Part shown: positions 58,100 to 64,000 of the stretch, in pieces
How positions within the stretch are numbered: position 1 is the stretch's first letter
Layout of the letters: every line of letters starts with the position of its first letter
The notes under the pieces: generated by a model
Seen by the model: only the letters and a program-made list of their open reading frames with translations
Database searches by the model: none
Told to the model about the DNA's origin: nothing
Translations under genes and position numbers: made by a program
Assembly (NCBI GenBank): GCA_039105265.1
Contig: JAPFFF010000011.1
Location: 1,302,001-1,366,000, forward strand
Source: Tritrichomonas musculus
Lineage: Eukaryota > Parabasalia > Tritrichomonadida > Tritrichomonadidae
Direction of reading: 5' to 3'
Length of the DNA stretch: 64,000 nucleotides

Positions 58100-59028
58100 T
58101 GAATTTCAATTGTATTTGTTCTCGTATTGACTAACACGAATTGATGACCTGATAAGTCTTTATATTTTTGCCATAAATGTTCAAACTCAATTGGCATTGG
58201 AACTTGATGATATACATAACTTAGCTTTTGCCTTGAATAACCACTGAAGATAAAGAATGATGTCGCATTGTTCTTGTAATCAGTTTTGATTGCTTTGAAG
58301 AACTGAATATTAATGTAAACGATTGAATGCTTATGTCTGAGCTGTGAAACATAATTTGTAAAGTAATCAGTCTTTAAAATTAATGAACGGCTCGCATCTT
58401 CACAAAGAATGATAGTGTTTAGCGGTTTATTCGGTTGACCTAGCTTATTGATATGAAGAAACTCAAACATATCATTTAACTTCTTTTCATTTTGCTTCGC
58501 AAAAGGTGACTCCGTCCCTTTAATTACTATTTTTGGAGTTGAACTATATTTATCATATAGCTCTTTATATAAATCAAGTTGTTTAAGATATTCTTCAGCA
58601 TTTGAATCACTAATGACTTTGATCGGTAGTTGTATCAATTCACGTTGAGCAATAAATGTAGCGTCATTGATTGTACCGCTCTTAGATATATAAACGATTA
58701 AATGAAAGTCGGAGTTCTTTAATCTTGACATTTGAATGATATCTCTTAAAACCACATGGCTCTTTCCTCTTCCTTGATTTCCGACAAGTATGTTCAATGA
58801 ATTGTATTGTGCATAGATGCCGTTCGCGATCGGTCTGATTGATTCGTTTTTTATTTTTGATTCATTGCGTTGATAAGCTTTGTTCATCTCATCATCAATG
58901 TTAAATGTCTTTTCATTAACTGTTGGCTTGAATGATTCATATTCAAATGCAAAACTCATTTGGTTATCATCATAATCAGAGCTATTAGAAAATAAAACCT
59001 CTTTATAATTAAAGTGCGTCGGTTTCAT
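58096..59028 (-). CDS. Genome-packaging ATPase (FtsK/HerA type)
   Basis: A whole ATPase of about 310 residues very close to the element B copy: GNQGRGKS Walker A near residue 80, TIILCEDASRS Walker B near residue 215, NIQFFKAIKTDYKNN after it. Start at MKPTHFNYKEVLF is chosen because the B homologue starts at the matching residue; an in-frame ATG four codons upstream is possible. A mini-repeat at 58488-58520 sits in the same linker where B has a different one. It follows the membrane-protein gene. Confidence 0.85.
   Translation of the reverse strand: MKPTHFNYKEVLFSNSSDYDDNQMSFAFEYESFKPTVNEKTFNIDDEMNKAYQRNESKIKNESIRPIANGIYAQYNSLNILVGNQGRGKSHVVLRDIIQMSRLKNSDFHLIVYISKSGTINDATFIAQRELIQLPIKVISDSNAEEYLKQLDLYKELYDKYSSTPKIVIKGTESPFAKQNEKKLNDMFEFLHINKLGQPNKPLNTIILCEDASRSLILKTDYFTNYVSQLRHKHSIVYINIQFFKAIKTDYKNNATSFFIFSGYSRQKLSYVYHQVPMPIEFEHLWQKYKDLSGHQFVLVNTRTNTIEIH
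58488..58520. repeat. In-frame palindromic mini-repeat (TTTTGC-GCAAAA family)
   Basis: TTTTGC-ttc-GCAAAA (58490-58504) followed by GGTGAC-tcc-GTCCC (58505-58518). On the coding strand it encodes KGTESPFAKQNE in the ATPase linker. Confidence 0.8.
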
Positions 59029-59065
59029 GAAACGTTTCATTTCTTTAGTTTTCGTTAAAGCTCAG

Positions 59066-59197
59066 TCATGAATACATTTTTGTTCTTATCTCTTCACTGA
59101 GTTCTGGTTCTTTGTCAGGCATCATTAAAGATACTTCAACAATCTTCACTAAAAATAAACCTGTTAATAATGAAACAACTAATATTTCATATATCAT
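59066..59197 (-). CDS. 43-residue single-pass membrane protein
   Basis: Same length as 34909-35040 and the same design: one hydrophobic segment (ILVVSLLTGLFLVKIVEVSL) and an acidic tail (PDKEPELSEEIRTKMYS). It lies between the CxGC gene and the ATPase as in element B. The hydrophobic residues differ while the tail is kept, as expected for a selected membrane protein. Confidence 0.75.
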   Translation of the reverse strand: MIYEILVVSLLTGLFLVKIVEVSLMMPDKEPELSEEIRTKMYS

Positions 59198-59207
59198 TTA
59201 TTGGTTT

Positions 59208-59777
59208 TTAAATACATGTTTTCAATGAAATGTTGTGTCTAATGAGTTCTGTATAAATGCTATTATATTTGTATTTCAAGTCATTTGATTCATTATTTTT
59301 GTACACCAATATCCTATCAATTAAAAGATATTTGGAACGAGAAACACAACCATTACACGCACAATCATCATTGACAATCAATTCAACTTTATCAGCTTGT
59401 GTTAGTAATTTGATGAGTTCCATTAATGTATTTGAATGACAAATCAATAAATCATTGACTTTTATCGGATTTGTTTCATAGATTGATAACAATATCTCAA
59501 GGAATTTGTTTTTGGTTTCAAGTTCTGTTATATCAGCTCCTATATCACTTATACCCCTTTCTAGTGAAACGCTGTTTGTTGGAAGCTGTGATTGATATAC
59601 TCCATTCATCTGAGGTATAGTAAAATTTGTGGCTTGAGATGATTGTGGTAATGATTGTACTGATGGATATTCAACTGGTTGTGGTTGCTTTGGTTTGATG
59701 TTTATATTAATACTGGTTGATTGTTCCTGCTTAACTGATGCATCGTTTTCTGACGATAATATACGAGCTTTATTCAT
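59208..59777 (-). CDS. Conserved CxGC-family Polinton protein
   Basis: A whole 189-residue protein beginning MNKARILSSENDASVKQEQ, aligned with element B (34272). It has a Gln/Pro/Ser linker, the ERGISDIGADI coiled segment, LLICHSNTLMELIKLL, the cysteine pair CNGC and DLKYKYNSIYTE. The linker lacks the mini-repeat that B carries there, so it shows what the gene looks like without an insert. TTTTATTTTTACC lies upstream. Confidence 0.65.
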   Translation of the reverse strand: MNKARILSSENDASVKQEQSTSININIKPKQPQPVEYPSVQSLPQSSQATNFTIPQMNGVYQSQLPTNSVSLERGISDIGADITELETKNKFLEILLSIYETNPIKVNDLLICHSNTLMELIKLLTQADKVELIVNDDCACNGCVSRSKYLLIDRILVYKNNESNDLKYKYNSIYTELIRHNISLKTCI

Positions 59778-59840
59778 ATTAAAGTTATTCGTTTTAGGTA
59801 AAAATAAAACCAATTAACGATGAGTCATTCAATGATTCAT

Positions 59841-60086
59841 TTATAAAGTTATCTGTTCAGCTGATTTAATACGTTCATCAATGGTTCTTAATTGTATTTT
59901 GATTGATTCAATATCATTAAATAGCTGTTTATATATCGACAGTATGTGAATCATCTTATCAAAAGTTCCGTTTAATGCGTCATCTTCAGAATTCATACAT
60001 TTATCAAATATCTTATCCTTTACCCTTCTAAACTGAGCGTGTAAAGATGATGTATCGCAACTCAAACCATTAATAGCACTATTCAT
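59841..60086 (-). CDS. Small coiled-coil protein
   Basis: An 81-residue protein with a C-terminal coiled coil (IYKQLFNDIESIKIQLRTIDERIKSA). It starts after GTTTTATTTTTGGTTTAA, one of the clearest copies of the shared T-rich start box. No family recognised. It precedes the CxGC gene as the coiled-coil gene at 34008 does in B. Confidence 0.45.
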   Translation of the reverse strand: MNSAINGLSCDTSSLHAQFRRVKDKIFDKCMNSEDDALNGTFDKMIHILSIYKQLFNDIESIKIQLRTIDERIKSAEQITL

Positions 60087-60183
60087 TTAAACCAAAAATA
60101 AAACTTCAAAATGATTTTTGATGACTGATACCTAAAATATAAGTCATTTATTTGATTTCAATTGAAGGTTAAAATTACCCCTT

Positions 60184-60621
60184 TTAATAGCTCTTTTTAT
60201 TATCATTGTCATCATTTTGCTTCGCAAAAGGGGACTCTGACCCTTCATTGTCATGCGTCTGTTGCCTTTTGAATGTGAGAATCCTGTTAATCATGTATGA
60301 TGTTATATTTATATTTAAATGCTTTTGAATCAATTGTTTTGCAAATGATGCTTGTTTATGTTGTGGTAGTTTCATTATTTCTTTCATTCGTTCATCATCA
60401 AGGAACTGTATAACTAATTCACGGTCATGAGCGTTCAAGAACTTTGATGAATTGAATAAAGCTCGTTTTGGTTTATCATCTTTTATTTGATTCTCTTCAT
60501 CTGATGAATCATTATTGTCATTGTCAAATGAACCTTCATTATCATCTGATTTAGCAATTAATATTGTTAACAAATGATGTATTTCTTCAACATGCTTCAT
60601 TATCTCTATTAATTCTGTCAT
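60184..60621 (-). CDS. Acidic-linker protein with helical domain
   Basis: The 145-residue protein has an N-terminal helix (MKHVEEIHHLLTILIAK), an Asp/Asn-rich linker, and a helical domain (ELVIQFLDDERMKEIMKL, LIQKHLNINITSYMINRIL) resembling a helix-turn-helix. A mini-repeat encodes SESPFAKQND near its C-terminus. Possibly a DNA-binding regulator. Divergent from the polymerase gene with 93 bp between starts. Confidence 0.45.
   Translation of the reverse strand: MTELIEIMKHVEEIHHLLTILIAKSDDNEGSFDNDNNDSSDEENQIKDDKPKRALFNSSKFLNAHDRELVIQFLDDERMKEIMKLPQHKQASFAKQLIQKHLNINITSYMINRILTFKRQQTHDNEGSESPFAKQNDDNDNKKSY
60212..60246. repeat. In-frame palindromic mini-repeat (TTTTGC-GCAAAA family)
   Basis: TTTTGC-ttc-GCAAAA (60215-60229) followed by a GGGGAC-tct-GACCC stem (60230-60243). 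Encodes EGSESPFAKQND at the C-terminus of the 145-residue protein. Confidence 0.8.
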
Positions 60622-60714
60622 TTCAATGAAATAAAAAACCTGAATTATTTTTTTATTTTTTGATTTAACATTTTTTCAAAATTCAAATAATTTGATTTTT
60701 TAATTATATCATAA

Positions 60715-63700
60715 ATGAGTTCTCGTTATTACTATCAAAAAGATACCAAATCATTTGTTATTGAACAAATCAGGTATATCAATAATGAACTTCAATTAAA
60801 ACCTCGCTTGTCAACATCTAAACCTAGTGATTATGATGTTAAACACTTCAAATCAATCTTAGAAAACTATCTGAATTCATTTGGTTTTAGAGAACATGAA
60901 GGTAATAGAATAGATGACATATCAATATTAGCTTTCGTTAACAGAATGAAAAGAGAAGCAGAAGAAGAACAACAAGAAGAAGAGGAGGAGGAAGAGGAAC
61001 AATTTGAAGAAGAAGAACAAGATGATGAACAACAACTAAAACAAAAACAAATCGAGGACAATATTAAAATAGCTCATGATGCTCTAAACAAAGCCCTTCA
61101 ATTAATCAAATCTGATAATATATTATTAAGACCATTACCGCCAAAGACAAACAAACAGCCTCAACGATATGAAGACATTCGATTTAACAATGAAAATGCT
61201 GAATTAATTGAATACCTCAAAAAGTTTGGCTATAAAGGTGTTCATTCAAAACATGATTCATATTTCATAATCAATCAACCTGAGAACTTTGATGAAGCAG
61301 TAGAAGCTTGCAGTCATTTTATTGACCAGTTCCCAAACGATAGTGAAAAGGTTGAACGATTAGATGAAGACAGTAAAGAACCGATTAAAATATATTACAA
61401 AAACGGTGTATCATCAATTGAAAGCATTAATGAATATTTGACTGAAACAGTGTTTAAACAAGAAGTGAAACCGTTCAAGATATGTTTTCAATTGACAGGC
61501 ATATTTGAGATACCACCAAAGAATGAAAGTGAAAGGTACACGTATGAGGCAAGTGAAATCAAATGGAAAAACTATAAATCATCAATTCCGATAATAGTTA
61601 GAGAGAGTAAAGATATTGATAAAGTTAAACTGTATATTGAATCAAAGATTCATGAATATGAAACTACAGCTTCAAACATCAAATTATGTATCGTTTGGTC
61701 TGTTTCGTTTACAATTTCACGAGTCGTTAAGATAACAGGTAAGATTGATGATTTACCAAAAGAATTCATTAAAAATAAATATATAATTATTGATAACGTT
61801 GATGATTGTTTGTGTTGGTATCGATTTCTTGCTTGCTGTTTGAATAGAGAATTAATGAAAAGACCGTTCACAATCTCTGACAGAACAGCAGCAGCAAAGA
61901 AATTGTTATGTAAAGACCACGGTTTGAGCTATACAAAGAAACCTACAAAAGCAGCAAAACAATTAATAAACTCATTCAAAGGTATCACGATTGAAGAAAT
62001 GAAAGAATCAGCGAAGAAGCATAACATTAATGTCAACATTTATGAATATGACAAAGAGAAACATATTTATGATATTCAAGACCAATGGCATAACACAGAC
62101 GAATCAAACAAAACGTTTTCAGCTCTGTTGTATTCAAAGGATAAGATACTTCACATCATGTACATCATCAATGCTGAAGCATTAACAGACATTCATATAT
62201 GTCCTCATTGTGGTTCATACATTCACAAAGGTCATGAACATATTGACAGATTCAACAGACATGTAGATAAATGTGAGAAGCTAGGAGGTAAATTCAAAAA
62301 GGATTTCATTCCTTCACGAGAAGCTTTACCGTACTGCCCGCACATCTTAAACAATCCTGTTTATTTGTATTGTCTTTCATACGGTTTATCATGGAAGCCA
62401 ACAAAGCATTACATCACTTATGATTTTGAAACAATGGAGCAAAAGATTGAAAAGAAAGTCAGTGATAAATCAGTTATTAATTCTCGATTGATTCCTTTGA
62501 GTGTTTCATCATGTGTGAAACTTGATAAAGGTTTGATAACAAAGAACTTTGATATAAGAACAAATGACTTCATAGCCAAATGGATTGACTGGTTATTTGT
62601 TGTTGGCTATGATGTGTATGTTGATAAATTGAATCATTTGAAGAGCTTTATTAAAGGTAAATCGGAAGAAGAACTCAATAAAATAGATACATCATTGAAA
62701 ACGATAACAGTGTTCGGTTTTAATTCATCACGATTTGATTCAAACTTATTCAAAGAGCAATTGATTAAAAACCATTGGTCAATCGATAGCGGAATGATTG
62801 GAACTGCTACATCATTGAAACAATTCATATTGAAATCATCAAAGTATCCCGTTCTCTTACGATTCATTGACGCACAAGCATTTGTTGCTGGAGGAACACT
62901 CAAACAGTTTGGAATCGATTTTGGCGGTATATCTAACAGTTCGAAAGGTGTCTTTCCTTATGAAGCAATCAACAGTGATAATTATAATGAAGTGTTGTCA
63001 AAGAGTGAACCGTTCAAATATGAAGACTTCTATAGCTATCTCAATCAAAAGAATCCATTAACGAAAGCTGATTATGAAGAGTATTTGATAGATTCAAAGA
63101 GGTTTGCAACACGTTGGGATTATTTGTTATCATACAATGACAATGATGTTGAAATGATGATTAAACCGATTGATAATCTTATTCAAATGAATGCTGAATA
63201 TAAAGTTGATTTGATAAGTAATCTTTCATTGTCAAAGAACGCATCATGTATCAAATATGCTCTTGCTTACAAAGATTTCAACCCGAAGAACGACTATGAA
63301 ACCATAAACAAGATGAATACATTCAAACCAACAATGAAATGGTGGTCAAATAAATGTGATAACTATCGAAAACAAGACATGAAACATAATTTTTGCTTGC
63401 AAAAAGGAGATTCATCGACCCAATCCAATCAAAATCAACGTGATATATCAAAATGTGTTAATGAAAAGGATTTTGATGCATTCATGAAATTGTATGAATC
63501 AAATGAAACAGGTAAATGTCATTTGTGTGGTGAACACTTTACTCATACCAACAAACCAACACTAGACAGAATAGATAACAACAAAGGACATCAGATTGAT
63601 AACTGTTTGTTGGCTTGTGCTGAATGTAATCGTTTACGTCAACGTGATGATGATAAGATAACAAGAACCAAAATACAATTGAAGAAATTCTGCAAGCTCC

Positions 63701-64000
63701 ATCACCTTCCGACACTCATAACTGATGAAAAAGAATACTACAACTTGAGAGAGAATATAACGGGGGGTTTATCAAATGTACTTCATCGAGTGAACATCAG
63801 AGGTCAAACATTAATTAATAAACTCAAATATGATGTCGTTAATGACAGAATCATCAGCTATGACACTTCAAACACAGTCTCTCACGTTGCTGGTATTGAT
63901 TTCAATTCATTTTATCCTTCATCATTCAGTTCAGTAAAACATTCATTTAATCCTTATCACGGAGGAATCATGTTCATGCCTGGTTCATTTATAAAACGCT
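60715..64000 (+). CDS. Protein-primed DNA polymerase B with internal HNH domain (right end beyond window)
   Basis: An uninterrupted frame of 1,095 codons to the window edge. Parts in order: charged N-terminus with a Glu/Gln run (residues about 80-105); a domain near 355-485 with CLCWYRFLACCL; a Cys/His finger (HICPHCGSYIHKGHEH, about 493-510); exonuclease I YDFET near 570; exonuclease III NDNDVEMM near 807; an HNH-like domain at about 933-975 (CHLCGEHF, LDRIDNNKGHQ, CAECNRLR); and polymerase motif A GIDFNSFYPSSF near 1060. Such polymerases copy element DNA from a terminal protein primer. A mini-repeat lies in frame at 63388-63424. The gene looks whole as far as it can be seen. Confidence 0.9.
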   Translation, partial: MSSRYYYQKDTKSFVIEQIRYINNELQLKPRLSTSKPSDYDVKHFKSILENYLNSFGFREHEGNRIDDISILAFVNRMKREAEEEQQEEEEEEEEQFEEEEQDDEQQLKQKQIEDNIKIAHDALNKALQLIKSDNILLRPLPPKTNKQPQRYEDIRFNNENAELIEYLKKFGYKGVHSKHDSYFIINQPENFDEAVEACSHFIDQFPNDSEKVERLDEDSKEPIKIYYKNGVSSIESINEYLTETVFKQEVKPFKICFQLTGIFEIPPKNESERYTYEASEIKWKNYKSSIPIIVRESKDIDKVKLYIESKIHEYETTASNIKLCIVWSVSFTISRVVKITGKIDDLPKEFIKNKYIIIDNVDDCLCWYRFLACCLNRELMKRPFTISDRTAAAKKLLCKDHGLSYTKKPTKAAKQLINSFKGITIEEMKESAKKHNINVNIYEYDKEKHIYDIQDQWHNTDESNKTFSALLYSKDKILHIMYIINAEALTDIHICPHCGSYIHKGHEHIDRFNRHVDKCEKLGGKFKKDFIPSREALPYCPHILNNPVYLYCLSYGLSWKPTKHYITYDFETMEQKIEKKVSDKSVINSRLIPLSVSSCVKLDKGLITKNFDIRTNDFIAKWIDWLFVVGYDVYVDKLNHLKSFIKGKSEEELNKIDTSLKTITVFGFNSSRFDSNLFKEQLIKNHWSIDSGMIGTATSLKQFILKSSKYPVLLRFIDAQAFVAGGTLKQFGIDFGGISNSSKGVFPYEAINSDNYNEVLSKSEPFKYEDFYSYLNQKNPLTKADYEEYLIDSKRFATRWDYLLSYNDNDVEMMIKPIDNLIQMNAEYKVDLISNLSLSKNASCIKYALAYKDFNPKNDYETINKMNTFKPTMKWWSNKCDNYRKQDMKHNFCLQKGDSSTQSNQNQRDISKCVNEKDFDAFMKLYESNETGKCHLCGEHFTHTNKPTLDRIDNNKGHQIDNCLLACAECNRLRQRDDDKITRTKIQLKKFCKLHHLPTLITDEKEYYNLRENITGGLSNVLHRVNIRGQTLINKLKYDVVNDRIISYDTSNTVSHVAGIDFNSFYPSSFSSVKHSFNPYHGGIMFMPGSFIKR
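63388..63424. repeat. In-frame palindromic mini-repeat, reversed orientation
   Basis: TTTTTGC-tt-GCAAAAA (63390-63405) followed by AGGAGATTCATCGACCC. It resembles the TTTTGC-GCAAAA family read on the other strand and encodes an insertion (FCLQKGDSSTQ) just before the HNH domain of polymerase E, not present in polymerase B. Confidence 0.6.

Larger units (their letters stand above)
54456..64000. mobile_element. Polinton element E (B-type), broken in part, runs off the window
   Basis: Genes match element B closely: fiber and large structural protein, the unknown 152-residue family, ATPase, membrane protein, CxGC protein and polymerase. A stretch near 56700 joins a partial structural gene to the rest. 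It has about three breaks. No integrase or capsid gene lies inside the window. Confidence 0.72.

Overview
The window looks like nuclear DNA of a single-celled eukaryote built almost entirely from Polinton/Maverick elements, packed end to end and nested. The A+T-rich, intron-free genes, very short intergenic gaps, and stacked Mavericks with fiber-like, capsid, packaging-ATPase, integrase and protein-primed DNA polymerase B genes fit a parabasalid such as Trichomonas. That assignment is inference. I see no rRNA, no bacterial operons and only one clear host-type gene, a CCDC25/NFACT-R homologue at 13726-14283.

Layout. (1) 1-2339 is part of a DNA polymerase B of higher G+C. (2) 2340-19379 is a mosaic called A: primase-like gene, integrase, HNH pieces, a noncoding block with a Pol III-like unit and tandem repeats, a 1,659-residue fiber-like gene, the CCDC25 homologue, packaging ATPase, pVI-like protein, major capsid and a small capsid-like protein. 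(3) About 19690-42990 is element B, the most complete gene set: fiber, 750-residue structural protein, integrase, major capsid, pVI-like, a 43-residue membrane protein, ATPase, HNH, KilA-N and polymerase. Its capsid gene is split by (4) a 4.8 kb non-autonomous Polinton-like insertion, 27361-32170, with ~1.1 kb inverted repeats starting AG and a 6-bp target duplication GCCCAA. (5) 43005-46986 is a short element C (integrase, ATPase, pVI-like, capsid pieces). (6) 46987-54460 is element D, of clearly higher G+C and a different lineage (polymerase, bZIP-like protein, penton-like protein, fiber). (7) 54460-64000 is element E, carrying B-type genes; its polymerase runs off the right edge. Most elements are broken fossils. 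Only the polymerase of E (partial by the window edge) and a number of single genes look whole.

How the genes fit together: polymerase (with an internal HNH domain) and perhaps the primase-like gene for replication, integrase for insertion, ATPase for packaging, capsid/pVI/penton-like/fiber-like genes for a particle. No maturation protease was recognised.

The most unusual signal is a set of 30-40 bp double-hairpin mini-repeats lying in frame inside unrelated genes of A, B, E and the insertion. They resemble the palindromic elements of Rickettsia in behaviour. They fall into several sequence families, and two different families sit in the same linker of two homologous ATPases. Other points of interest are the HNH domain buried inside the polymerases, the conserved 43-residue membrane protein, 14-bp divergent gene starts, the possible captured CCDC25 gene, and the inverted-repeat-bounded tandem array at 7088-7303.
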